Notes: generated by a model from the sequence alone, not told the origin. DNA of 16,441 bases from Planctomycetota bacterium (GCA_021803885.1 JAJZKY010000019.1:1-16441); one strand, 5' to 3'; numbered from the stretch's first letter, positions 7,289 to 14,510 are shown. Made by a program: numbers and translations.

Positions 7289-7822
7289 ATGCACGGTGAT
7301 CTGGAAGCAGTGATTGCTGGGTTTGAGCCGGTGCTGGCGCCGCGGACGGCGGCAGAGTGCCAGCGGCATCCGGGCGGGGATGCGCGACGGTGGGATGCGC
7401 AGCAGATTGTGGCGCACCTGTTGCTGACGTATCAGTCGACGGAGGGGCTGCTGCGGAAGCGACTGGAGGCGGGACAGCCGGTGGAAGGGCTGAAGACGCT
7501 GACGCAGCGGATTCTGCAATGGCTGGTGATTGGGCGTGGAATGCTGCCCAAGGGCGCGAAGGCGCCGGAATATACGCTGCCGGACCGGCTGGGATGGGGT
7601 GCGAAGTCCGGCGCGGAACTGGTAGCCGAACTAAGGGCTGAGTTGGAAAAGATGGACGATTTGCTGGTGGAGTGCGAGGCAAAGTTCGGGAAAAGCCCGG
7701 TGGGAATGCACTTCATATTCGGCCCGCTGACGGCGAGGCAGTGGCGGCGATTCCACCGCGTACACGGGCTGCACCATCTGAAGCAGGCGGTAGCTCTATT
7801 CAGTGGAAACGCGGCAGTTTAG
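7289..7822 (+). CDS. DUF1569 / DinB-like four-helix metal-binding protein
   Basis: 177 aa, cytoplasmic (no signal). Two patches match the DUF1569 branch of the DinB/YfiT-like four-helix bundle family: RRWDAQQIVAHLLLTYQS (33-50, with H43) and FGPLTARQWRRFHRVHGLHH (144-163, with H156, H159, H162 and H163). Family members use three histidines to hold a divalent metal, and some are thiol-dependent S-transferases; the reaction of this protein cannot be inferred. Start ATG 7289 has a CCGGGGGAT ribosome-binding-like stretch six bases upstream; the ATG at 7285 runs into a stop after four codons. Its stop codon overlaps that of the convergent prepilin peptidase. Confidence 0.8.
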   Translation: MHGDLEAVIAGFEPVLAPRTAAECQRHPGGDARRWDAQQIVAHLLLTYQSTEGLLRKRLEAGQPVEGLKTLTQRILQWLVIGRGMLPKGAKAPEYTLPDRLGWGAKSGAELVAELRAELEKMDDLLVECEAKFGKSPVGMHFIFGPLTARQWRRFHRVHGLHHLKQAVALFSGNAAV

Positions 7823-8607
7823 TGGAAGAACTGCAAGTACCACTTTAAGATTCCCTGACCTTGAAAAAGGACGAAAAGGGCGGCTCCGCAGAGGAATGAG
7901 CCGAGGGGCAGCTGCGTCTGCATGCCGCGATTCTGGCCAGTGATGAGGAGCAGGATTCCGTAGATGGCGGCGGCAAAGACGCCGATGAAGAATACTTCGG
8001 CGGTGAGCAGGGGACCCATCCAGACGGCAATCATGGCCATGAGCTTGGCATCGCCAATGCCGAGGCCTTCGACATGGCGGACCTTGAGGTAAATCCAGCG
8101 GATGGCGAGGATGAGCAGGGCGAAGCCGATGGCGGAAAAGATGGAGCTGGCGACGTCAGCAATGCGGAAGCTGATCATGGCGCGGGGGATGGAGGCGGTG
8201 TAGACGAGTCCGATCGCGATTCCAGGGTAGGTGAGCGCATTGGGGAGGGTGAGGGTTTCCGCGTCAGTGGCGGCGAGGCCGAGCAGCAGGAAGCAGAGGA
8301 TCATGGCGAAGATGCCGACGCGGGTGATGCCAAAGGTGAGCTGGCAGAGGAGAAAGAGCAGGGCGGTGGTGATCTCGACGGCGGGGTAGCGCCAGGAGAT
8401 GGGCTGATGACAGCCGCGACAGCGGCCCCGCAGCAGGAGCCAGCTGAGGACGGGGATATTTTCCAGCGGAGGGATGAGCCGCTGGCAGTGCGGGCAGCGC
8501 GAGCGCGGGCGGATGATGGACTCATGCCCCGGCAGGCGGGAGATACAGACGTTGAGGAAGCTGCCGAAGGCCAGACCCACCAGCACGACAAGGACAGAAA
8601 TCAACAT
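7819..8607 (-). CDS. Type IV prepilin peptidase / N-methyltransferase (A24 family)
   Basis: Inner-membrane bifunctional enzyme that cleaves the leader of type IV pilins or type II secretion pseudopilins and N-methylates the new N-terminus. 262 aa with several hydrophobic segments. The N-terminal methylase part has GSFLNV(C)ISRLP (15-26) and the paired CPHC (38-41) and CRGC (63-66) zinc cysteines. The aspartyl protease residues are D115 (ATDAETLTLPN) and D186 in the GLGIGDAK motif (181-188). All key residues are present and the length is normal. ATG 8607 was chosen; a GTG two codons upstream (8613) is possible. No pilus or secretion genes are adjacent, so it probably serves a system encoded elsewhere. 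Divergent from mazG. Confidence 0.93.
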   Translation of the reverse strand: MLISVLVVLVGLAFGSFLNVCISRLPGHESIIRPRSRCPHCQRLIPPLENIPVLSWLLLRGRCRGCHQPISWRYPAVEITTALLFLLCQLTFGITRVGIFAMILCFLLLGLAATDAETLTLPNALTYPGIAIGLVYTASIPRAMISFRIADVASSIFSAIGFALLILAIRWIYLKVRHVEGLGIGDAKLMAMIAVWMGPLLTAEVFFIGVFAAAIYGILLLITGQNRGMQTQLPLGSFLCGAALFVLFQGQGILKWYLQFFH

Positions 8608-8620
8608 GGGCACAGACCGC

Positions 8621-8626
8621 AGTATA
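8621..8626 (-). promoter_or_regulatory. Possible -10 box of the prepilin peptidase gene
   Basis: TATACT on the minus strand, 13 nt before the ATG at 8607. As with the same hexamer before the SET gene, no clear -35 is visible. Weak evidence. Confidence 0.25.
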
Positions 8627-8685
8627 GAACCTTGCCGGTAAGAGGGTTCGGTGGCCGGACCAAATCTGGATTACAGTAAGGGCAT

Positions 8686-9540
8686 ATGGGAGCGACCGAC
8701 GAGGCGGGTAAACGCTTTGCCGAGGCCGTAGCAATCATGGCGCGGCTGCGCGGGCCGGATGGCTGCCCGTGGGACCGTGAGCAGAGCTTTGCGACGATCC
8801 GGAAGTACACGCTGGAAGAGGTATACGAGGTATTTGACGCGATTGAGCGCGAAGACTGGGACGAGCTGAAGAGTGAACTGGGCGATCTGCTGCTGCAGGT
8901 TCTTTTTTATGCCCAGATGGCGGATGAGCCGGGCCATTTTTCGATTGCCGATGTGTTGGAGACGCTGAACCGGAAGCTGGTGAGACGGCACCCGCATGTA
9001 TTTGGCGACGAGGCCGCGGCGGCGGCTGGAAATCGCGCCGAAGGGATGGAGACTGAGGGCATCGACGCCGGGCAGGTTCTGCGGAACTGGGAAGAAATCA
9101 AGAAATTTGAGAAGAAACAGGCGGAGAGCGGCGGGGAGGGCCTGCTGGATGCAGTTCCGCGCTCGATGCCGGCGCTGGCCGAGGCTGCGAAGCTGGGATC
9201 GAAGGCGGCGAAGGTGGGTTTTGACTGGCCGGAAGTGAGCGGGCTGCTGAGCAAGGTTCGGGAGGAAACGGCGGAGATTGAGGCCGAGCTGGAGGCCGAA
9301 CCGGAGCGAGCGCGAATCGCAGAAGAGGTTGGGGATCTGTTATTTACGGTCGTAAACCTGGCGCGGCACCTGAAGGTGGATCCGGAGATGGCGCTGCGGG
9401 ATGCGAATGGGAAATTCCGGCGGAGGTTCCGGCTGATGGAGGAGTCCAGTGCCGAGCCGCTGGAGCGGCTGAGCCTGGAAAACCTGGAAGAGCTATGGAC
9501 CGCGGCCAAGCGTGCGGGTGAGGCGGAAAAGGTTCTGTGA
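8686..9540 (+). CDS. mazG: MazG nucleoside triphosphate pyrophosphohydrolase
   Basis: Cytoplasmic house-cleaning enzyme that hydrolyses (d)NTPs to NMP and pyrophosphate. 284 aa, close to the usual two-domain length. The N-terminal domain opens with MARLRGPDGCPWDREQSF and carries the Mg-binding set EE..E (E44, E45, E48) and ELGDLL (E64, D67), ending in RRHPHVFGD (100-108). The C-terminal repeat has REETAEIE (E193, E194, E197) and EEVGDLLF (E213, E214, D217), so the metal residues of both halves are intact. Start ATG 8686 follows AAGGG at short spacing. It is the first gene of a three-gene operon: its TGA overlaps the ATG of the GNAT gene by one base, pointing to translational coupling. Confidence 0.96.
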   Translation: MGATDEAGKRFAEAVAIMARLRGPDGCPWDREQSFATIRKYTLEEVYEVFDAIEREDWDELKSELGDLLLQVLFYAQMADEPGHFSIADVLETLNRKLVRRHPHVFGDEAAAAAGNRAEGMETEGIDAGQVLRNWEEIKKFEKKQAESGGEGLLDAVPRSMPALAEAAKLGSKAAKVGFDWPEVSGLLSKVREETAEIEAELEAEPERARIAEEVGDLLFTVVNLARHLKVDPEMALRDANGKFRRRFRLMEESSAEPLERLSLENLEELWTAAKRAGEAEKVL

Positions 9541-10367
9541 TGGCTGGAGCAGCGGCGGGGATCGGGATGGATGTAAGGGAAGCGAAGTTGCGGAGCGGGC
9601 GGCAGGTGGAACTGCGGATCTGCGACACATTCGGCGAACTGGACGCGTGCGTACGGCTGCAAGGCGAGGTTTGGGGCTACGAGGGGAAGGACATTATTCC
9701 TCGACGGGCCTTTGTGGTGGCGCGGCATGTCGGCGGGCAGGTGATGGGCGCCTTTGAACCACAGGGCGGAAAGCTGGCGGGGTTTGCGATGGCGCTGCCC
9801 GGGGTGAAAAAGCGCGAAGCGGGACAGACGGGGGCTCCGCGGGCGTATCTGCACTCGCACATGCTGGCTGTCGATCCGGCGTGGCGCAATGAGGGTTTGG
9901 GACAGAAGTTGAAGCTAATGCAGCGGGAAGAGGCGCTGGGCCGGGGCATTGACCGGATGGAATGGACGTTCGACCCGCTGGAGGGGAAGAATGCGTACCT
10001 GAATATCCACAAGCTGGGGGTGGTGGTCCGGCGGTATTTGCCGGACTTTTATGGTGTATCCTCATCCCGTCTGCAGAACGGACTTCCCACGGATCGTCTG
10101 CTGGCGGAATGGAACCTGGATTCGGACCGGGTGGCCAGCCGGTTGGCAGGAGATTCCCAGCCACTTCCTCCCATCAAGGAGCGCATTATGATTCCCGCCG
10201 AAATGACCGCCTGGAAGGCAGCGGGAGAAGTTGTGCGCGCGCGGGAAGTGCAACAGAACAATCACAGACAATTTGAGCGCGCATTTACCGCGGGACTCGC
10301 GGTGGTGGGCTTTTGCCGGGATGAGCAGGGGAACGGCATCTACGAACTTGCAGAATGGCCAGCTTGA
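9540..10367 (+). CDS. GNAT-family N-acyltransferase, partner of the downstream racemase
   Basis: 275 aa acetyltransferase-fold protein of the COG3375 type. The acyl-CoA pyrophosphate loop is visible as LAVDPAWRNEGLGQ (109-122), followed by the conserved TFDPLEGKNAYLNIHKLG (143-160). ATG 9540 overlaps the mazG stop as TGATG; the preceding GTG 9537 is in frame but unneeded. Ten bases separate its stop from the menC-family gene. In Geobacillus kaustophilus a GNAT succinyltransferase is encoded with an N-succinylamino acid racemase and a desuccinylase for D- to L-amino acid conversion; by that analogy this protein may succinylate or otherwise N-acylate amino acids using acyl-CoA. That role is inferred from pairing, not from active-site residues. 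No hydrolase is present in the window. Confidence 0.85.
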   Translation: MAGAAAGIGMDVREAKLRSGRQVELRICDTFGELDACVRLQGEVWGYEGKDIIPRRAFVVARHVGGQVMGAFEPQGGKLAGFAMALPGVKKREAGQTGAPRAYLHSHMLAVDPAWRNEGLGQKLKLMQREEALGRGIDRMEWTFDPLEGKNAYLNIHKLGVVVRRYLPDFYGVSSSRLQNGLPTDRLLAEWNLDSDRVASRLAGDSQPLPPIKERIMIPAEMTAWKAAGEVVRAREVQQNNHRQFERAFTAGLAVVGFCRDEQGNGIYELAEWPA

Positions 10368-10377
10368 GAGAAGGTCT

Positions 10378-11499
10378 ATGAAAATCGATTCGATTACGCT
10401 CCGTGAACTAAGCATGCCTTTGGTAAAGCCCTTTGTGACGAGTTTTGGGGCTACGACAGACCGGCGGATTCTGCTTGTGGAACTGAAGGCGGAAGGATAT
10501 ACCGGCTGGGGCGAGTGCGTGGCCGGGGAGCATCCGTATTTCTCAGATGAGACGGTGGATACGGCATGGCTGGTGATTATGCAGGAGCTGGCGCCGGAAC
10601 TGGCGGCAGCGGATCCCGAACATGGCGGGAAGTGTCCGGGGATTTTCAGACAGGTGCGTGGGCACCGGATGGCGAAGGCTGCGCTGGAGAACGCGGTGTG
10701 GGATGTCGAGGCGCAGATGAAGGGGATTCCGCTGACGGAGTTGCTGGGTGGCGTGCGGGAAACGATTGCATGCGGCGTTTCGATCGGGATACAGCCGACG
10801 CTGGAGGCACAACTGGCCGAGGTGGAGAAAGAACTGGCGGCCGGCTACCAGCGCATCAAGCTGAAGTGCAAGCCCGGCTGGGATGTGAAGGTGTTTGAGG
10901 CCGTGCGTAAGAGGTGGCCCGACATCCTGCTGAGTTGCGACGCGAACTCGGCCTACCGGCTGAAAGACGCCGACCACATTGCATCGTTCGACCAGTTTGA
11001 GCTGCTGATGATTGAGCAGCCGTTATGGGCGGACGATTTTTATTTTCACTCGATGTTGCAGAAGCGGCTGGAGACAGCAATTTGCCTGGACGAATCGATT
11101 CGGAACCGGCGGGATGCGCTTGCGGCGATCGATATGGAGTCGTGCCGGATCATCAACATCAAGAACGGCAGAGTGGGCGGTTTCAGCGAGGCGATTGCGG
11201 TGCACAACGTGGCGCAGGAGCGCGGGATTCCGGTGTGGTGTGGCGGGATGCTGGAGACGGGCATCGGGCGGTCGCACAACGTGGCGTTGTCTTCGCTGCC
11301 AAACTTCACCCTGCCTGGGGATGTGTCTGCATCGAAGCGCTACTGGACGGAAGACATTATTGAGCCGGCAGTCGAAGTGAGCGCGGAGGGTGAAATTCTC
11401 GTGCCGCAGACGCCGGGGCGTGGATACGAGGTTCGGACGGACCTGGTGGAGCGGCTGACGGTGCGCAAGGAAGAGATTCGCGCGCTGGCGCTGGCGTAG
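10378..11499 (+). CDS. menC: MenC-family enolase: o-succinylbenzoate synthase / N-succinylamino acid racemase
   Basis: 373 aa, full-length enolase-superfamily member of the muconate-lactonizing subgroup. The catalytic set is complete: the KxK pair K161/K163 (IKLKCKPG), metal ligands D188 (SCDANSAY), E213 (MIEQPLWADD) and D238 (CLDESI), and the opposite-face lysine K262 (INIKNGRVGG). Such enzymes dehydrate SHCHC to o-succinylbenzoate in menaquinone synthesis, or racemise N-succinyl amino acids; many do both. The adjacent GNAT gene favours a racemase role, while no menaquinone gene is visible here, so the symbol marks the family only. ATG 10378 has GAGAAGG four bases ahead. Last gene of the mazG operon. 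Confidence 0.92.
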   Translation: MKIDSITLRELSMPLVKPFVTSFGATTDRRILLVELKAEGYTGWGECVAGEHPYFSDETVDTAWLVIMQELAPELAAADPEHGGKCPGIFRQVRGHRMAKAALENAVWDVEAQMKGIPLTELLGGVRETIACGVSIGIQPTLEAQLAEVEKELAAGYQRIKLKCKPGWDVKVFEAVRKRWPDILLSCDANSAYRLKDADHIASFDQFELLMIEQPLWADDFYFHSMLQKRLETAICLDESIRNRRDALAAIDMESCRIINIKNGRVGGFSEAIAVHNVAQERGIPVWCGGMLETGIGRSHNVALSSLPNFTLPGDVSASKRYWTEDIIEPAVEVSAEGEILVPQTPGRGYEVRTDLVERLTVRKEEIRALALA

Positions 11500-11506
11500 G
11501 CAGATG

Positions 11507-11525
11507 TCAGTTCTCAGTTGCCAGT
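11507..11525. repeat. Short tandem heptamer repeat
   Basis: TCAGTTC TCAGTTG CCAGT: two full and one partial copy of a TCAGTTN heptamer, just after the menC-family stop. Short, but simple-repeat tracts like this are often interspersed; its spread cannot be judged from one copy. Confidence 0.45.
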
Positions 11526-11534
11526 CGATCCCGC

Positions 11535-11565
11535 CCCATTCAAGTCAACAACCGGCTTGAATGGG
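11535..11565. repeat. 10-bp inverted repeat, possible REP relic or operon-end hairpin
   Basis: CCCATTCAAG (11535-11544) and CTTGAATGGG (11556-11565) are perfect complements around an 11-nt loop. It lies 36 bp after the mazG operon end. No T-run follows, so it is not a typical intrinsic terminator. The right arm continues into ATGGGCCATCCTGT (11561-11574), which matches 13 of 14 bases at 1699-1712 beside uvrA, suggesting a dispersed repeat remnant. Confidence 0.5.
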
Positions 11566-11616
11566 CCATCCTGTCACGCTGTGGGGCATCGCAGTTCTCT
11601 TAATGTGAATAGAAAA

Positions 11617-11634
11617 TACTCCAAAATTGGAGTA
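11617..11634. promoter_or_regulatory. Palindromic operator of the Xre-RES module
   Basis: TACTCCAA-AA-TTGGAGTA: perfect 8-bp arms with a 2-bp centre, starting 39 bp before the antitoxin ATG. Antitoxins of this family bind inverted repeats in their own promoters, so this is the natural autoregulatory site. AATACT overlapping its left arm (11615-11620) could be the -10 box, so binding would block RNA polymerase. No -35 stands out. Confidence 0.7.
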
Positions 11635-11655
11635 GTCTGAAATCAGAGGTGCGAC

Positions 11656-12099
11656 ATGGCGGCAACAGTGCCGGTTCCTCAGATTGCGGGTTACTCCTTT
11701 GACACAGCGGCGAATCTGGCCGATGCAGCGACGCGGAAGCGTTTGTCTCCGGCTGCGGTGCGGGCGTTTTTCAAGATCACGAAGGCGTGGGGCATCAAGG
11801 AACAGGATGCGCGTGAGTTACTGGGTGGGATTTCTGCCGCCTCGTTTTATGCACTGAAGAAAGAATCGGAGCGGCGGATGCTGGACCAGGACCGGCTGAC
11901 GCGGATTTCATACCTGGTGGGAATTTTCAAGGCACTGAATATTCTGTACAGCCGCAAGCTGGCGGATGAGTGGGTACGGCTGCCGAACAGGAATGCGATG
12001 TTTGGCGGCAGAACGCCGCTGGAGTACATGGTGCGGATGGGGATTCCGGGGATGAGCCAGGTGCGGCGGCTGCTGGATTCGTATCGCGGTGGGATGTGA
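11656..12099 (+). CDS. Xre/MbcA/ParS-family antitoxin (DUF2384)
   Basis: 147 aa. The N-terminal half is a helical Xre-like DNA-binding region (about 28-100: RKRLSPAAVRAFFKITKAWG, then ARELLGGISAASFYALKK as the likely helix-turn-helix). The C-terminal part, LPNRNAMFGGRTPLEYMVRMG and VRRLLDSYRGGM (108-147), is the characteristic toxin-binding DUF2384 segment. Such antitoxins neutralise a RES-domain NADase by covering its active site and repress their own operon. ATG 11656 follows AGAGGTG at suitable spacing. The toxin gene starts inside the last codons (GTGA overlap), and the palindrome at 11617-11634 lies upstream. The pair is complete and looks intact. Confidence 0.92.
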   Translation: MAATVPVPQIAGYSFDTAANLADAATRKRLSPAAVRAFFKITKAWGIKEQDARELLGGISAASFYALKKESERRMLDQDRLTRISYLVGIFKALNILYSRKLADEWVRLPNRNAMFGGRTPLEYMVRMGIPGMSQVRRLLDSYRGGM

Positions 12100-12806
12100 C
12101 GCCGACGGTTCGGACGTTTTCGTTTGCGGACACGCATCGGCTGATTCCTTCAAAGTTCAGCGAAGAGGGAACGGTGCTGGCTCGCGCTGCCGGCAGGGAT
12201 GAAGACGTAGACCTGCTGGTAGAACTGGACGGCGCGACCAATGAGCGCCTGCTGGGACAGCAAGGACTGGTGCATGGAGTCAGCGTGTTTGAGCTGCTCT
12301 ACGACGTACCGTATGCGCGAATCGTGAATGCGGCGTTCTTGCATCCGGCGCCGTTTGGCGGGCGATTCAACAGCGGCGAGCGGGGTGCGTGGTATGCAGG
12401 CGTGGAGCTGACGACGGCGATGGCCGAAGTGGCGACACACAAGATACGGCAACTGGAAGACGTGGACTGGCCGGAGGAAGAAGCTGCCACGTATGACGAC
12501 TATCTGGCGGATTTTGAGGCGGAATTTCACGACCTGACCGGGCGAGGGAAGTTCAAAGAGTATCTGGAGCCGGAGCCTGTGCCGGGATGCTATGCCGCGT
12601 CGCAGGCGCTTGCGCTGGAGCTACTGAGCAAGGGATCCAATGGGGTGGTGTATCCGAGCGTACGGGCCAGTGGCGGGAGGTGCGTGGCGTGTTTTCGCCC
12701 TGCGCTGGTGTATCACGTGAGACGCAGGGCAAGGCTGGAATTTCGGCTGAAGGCCGGGCGGGTTTTCAATGCGCGCGATGTGATGGAAGTGGCGTTGCCG
12801 GAGTAG
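12096..12806 (+). CDS. RES-domain toxin (NAD+-degrading)
   Basis: 236 aa RES-domain protein; characterised members (for example MbcT) deplete NAD+ by phosphorolysis or hydrolysis. Expected active-site residues are present by motif: R90 in GGRFNS, Y100 in GAWYAG, E111 in TAMAEVATH and S188 in VYPSVR, the Arg-Glu-Ser trio naming the family. The start was set at GTG 12096, whose last two bases and following A form the antitoxin stop, a 4-nt GTGA overlap typical of coupled toxin-antitoxin genes. The frame stays open upstream inside the antitoxin, but that extension is not conserved-looking. It is longer than the smallest RES toxins because of an acidic helical segment around residues 121-155. Confidence 0.92.
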   Translation: MTPTVRTFSFADTHRLIPSKFSEEGTVLARAAGRDEDVDLLVELDGATNERLLGQQGLVHGVSVFELLYDVPYARIVNAAFLHPAPFGGRFNSGERGAWYAGVELTTAMAEVATHKIRQLEDVDWPEEEAATYDDYLADFEAEFHDLTGRGKFKEYLEPEPVPGCYAASQALALELLSKGSNGVVYPSVRASGGRCVACFRPALVYHVRRRARLEFRLKAGRVFNARDVMEVALPE

Positions 12807-12821
12807 CGGAGCAACGTGCGA

Positions 12822-12852
12822 AAAAATGGGCACCCAAACGATTTGGGTGCCC
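12822..12852 (-). terminator. Intrinsic terminator for the DUF4382 lipoprotein gene
   Basis: GGGCACCCAAA (12828-12838) and TTTGGGTGCCC (12842-12852) form a perfect 11-bp stem with a 3-nt loop. Read on the minus strand the stem is followed by A then a run of T (complement of the A-run at 12821-12826), a textbook rho-independent terminator about 30 bp after the lipoprotein stop. It may also slow transcription arriving from the RES toxin gene, but there is no U-tract in that direction. Confidence 0.9.
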
Positions 12853-12883
12853 TGGAGGCACTACGTCGAGGAACTTGCACCAG

Positions 12884-14335
12884 CTATGTGCTGGCGATGG
12901 TGGATGCGACGAGCACCCACTGCCCTGCGTTCTGGAACAGGAGGCCATGCACACGCACAGTGGTGCCGGTGGGGATGGCGGTCTGATCCTGGATGGTGGT
13001 ACCAGTTTGCTGATAGACCAGGATGGAGCTGGCACCTGTGAGCGAAGTGAAGGCACAGTCAGGGCTCAGCGTGATTGTGAAGGTGGATGCCGTACCGGGA
13101 GTGATCTCCGCATCGGTGGTGCCACGGAAGCCCCGTTCCTGAAGGGAAATGCTGGATGCGGTGATGGTTCCAGCCGATGAGGTGTCACCGGAGATGATGT
13201 CGCCGGAATCATCGACGGGCAGGACACTTTGACCCAGCAGAATGTTGTTGGCATCGAAGACGGGCGTGAAGGGGAGACTGGCGAGATCGACGCGGTCATC
13301 GTCGATGGAGTAAGTTGTTTCGGAAGTGAGATTGACGGTGAGGGTCTTGGAGAGATACGAGGTATTGATGCTTGCTCCTGCGCCGTTCTGCATGACGATG
13401 GTGATTTGCGTAGCAGGCTGTCCATTGACTTCAGTGACAATGCCACCACCCATGATCCCGCCGGAGCGCATCATGGCGTTGATGCGGGTGGCAAGCAAGG
13501 TGCCATCGGATTGCAGCGAGGCATTGACCCAGACGCCCATGCCGGGCGTGAGCTGACTGAGACTGGTGGCGAGTCCACGGAACTGAGTCTGCGCATTGGT
13601 CTGGATGGTGAAGGTGTTCATGGCCTGCAGCGAGTTCATGACCATATAGCCATTGCCGATGCTGCTGACTACGCCGAACATGTGTTGCATGCCGCCGAAA
13701 AAGGGACCCATGCCATTGCCGCCGCTGCCATTGCCGCTGCCCTGTGCTCCAACGGAGAAGTTGAAATTCGGCGAAAAGGCGAAGTTGGCTGAGTTGTCGA
13801 GAGTGAGGGACCGGTTGAGATCGAGGTCAAAGTTGAAGGCCAGTGGAGTGGTGCCCAGAGCGACTGCGGAGCCGAAGTTTACGTTGGCGCTGAACGGTCC
13901 GGAGATGGTCTTCTGCATCATTGTTTTGGTGGTGGGATCGATGTAGGTGACGTGGCAGTCGCCGAACGAGACCGTTGCGCTGGTGTAGTTGCCCTGGTTG
14001 GCGAGCGCGAGAGCAACCGGCTCCATGGTGCCCAAGCGCTGCATGAACTCAACCGGAGTTGCGGTGCTGATAGCGGTGATGGATCCATCGCTTCCGTGGA
14101 GGGTCAGCGAAGTGATCGTGGTCGAGAATGCGAGTACCCAGTCGGCGGGCGCGTCGCCCATGTTGATTTGTACGGTCGTGGCTTCGTTGGGTGGCGGAGT
14201 TATGGTGCTGTTGTCACCACCGCCGCAGGCAGTAACGAGGCCAAAGAGGCCGATCAGTGCGATGCTCAGGAATCCGAGAGAGTTCCGCAACCAGCAGGAC
14301 GGGGAGGGATTGGATCGTTTGGGGAGAAAATGCAT
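12884..14335 (-). CDS. Lipoprotein with DUF4382 and DUF5666-like domains
   Basis: 483 aa exported lipoprotein. A basic N-terminus, a hydrophobic core (19-34) and lipobox VTAC with acylated C37 predict type II signal processing and membrane anchoring. Residues about 54-190 match the DUF4382 beta-sandwich pattern (VQINMGDAPADWVLAFSTTI start). After a Gly/Asn/Met-rich linker (about 197-218), one clear DUF5666-like barrel follows (about 219-288, FGVVSSIGNGYMVMNS to GTLLATRINAM), then two weaker similar units (about 297-395 and 404-483). Function is unknown; the architecture suggests surface binding or a structural role. ATG 14335 has an excellent AGGAGGAG ribosome-binding site. It ends in the strong terminator at 12822-12852. 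Confidence 0.85.
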   Translation of the reverse strand: MHFLPKRSNPSPSCWLRNSLGFLSIALIGLFGLVTACGGGDNSTITPPPNEATTVQINMGDAPADWVLAFSTTITSLTLHGSDGSITAISTATPVEFMQRLGTMEPVALALANQGNYTSATVSFGDCHVTYIDPTTKTMMQKTISGPFSANVNFGSAVALGTTPLAFNFDLDLNRSLTLDNSANFAFSPNFNFSVGAQGSGNGSGGNGMGPFFGGMQHMFGVVSSIGNGYMVMNSLQAMNTFTIQTNAQTQFRGLATSLSQLTPGMGVWVNASLQSDGTLLATRINAMMRSGGIMGGGIVTEVNGQPATQITIVMQNGAGASINTSYLSKTLTVNLTSETTYSIDDDRVDLASLPFTPVFDANNILLGQSVLPVDDSGDIISGDTSSAGTITASSISLQERGFRGTTDAEITPGTASTFTITLSPDCAFTSLTGASSILVYQQTGTTIQDQTAIPTGTTVRVHGLLFQNAGQWVLVASTIAST

Positions 14336-14451
14336 GGCTCCTCCTGGGAATCAGCCGCAACTAGGGAAAATTGCCGGAGTTGCTGTTCGTGAGGGAACGC
14401 AAATACCGAAGGCTGTCCTAGTTCCTACTGTGCTCAGGTTATCTGTGAAAC

Positions 14452-14469
14452 GATGTGAGGCACATCACG
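14452..14469. promoter_or_regulatory. CRP/FNR-like palindrome in the divergent intergenic region
   Basis: TGTGA-N6-TCACG (14454-14469) fits nine of ten positions of the CRP half-site pair TGTGA-N6-TCACA; overlapping it is the perfect palindrome GATGTG-AGG-CACATC (14452-14466). It lies about 117 bp upstream of the lipoprotein start and 142 bp upstream of the CBM9-like gene, where a regulator could act on either. The binding protein is not known. Confidence 0.45.
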
Positions 14470-14510
14470 CATAAGTCGCGATTTCGAGGGCAACGATTCG
14501 AACTTATGCG
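14468..14510. repeat. 9-bp inverted repeat with 25-nt spacer
   Basis: CGCATAAGT (14468-14476) and ACTTATGCG (14502-14510) are perfect complements. The spacer holds two copies of CGATT. The left arm overlaps the CRP-like site. Could be a paired operator (half-sites about three helical turns apart) or a cruciform/RNA hairpin. The rest of 14336-14577 shows no gene. Confidence 0.45.

Noticed and set aside
8907..9860. Minus-strand open frame of 317 codons opposite mazG and the GNAT gene
   Set aside because: Ser/Arg/Pro/Ala-rich, no motif, fully antisense to two well-supported genes.
10231..10377. Earlier start for the MenC-family gene
   Set aside because: The extension overlaps the GNAT gene, while ATG 10378 has a good ribosome-binding site and the family N-terminus MKIDSITLRE.
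11970..12095. Longer N-terminus for the RES toxin
   Set aside because: It would lie entirely within the antitoxin coding region in another frame; the GTG at 12096 gives the usual 4-nt overlap and a normal RES-domain start.
12884..14335. Plus-strand open frames opposite the DUF4382 gene
   Set aside because: Several fragmentary frames lie here, but the minus strand shows a lipobox, a strong ribosome-binding site, known domain patterns and a terminator.
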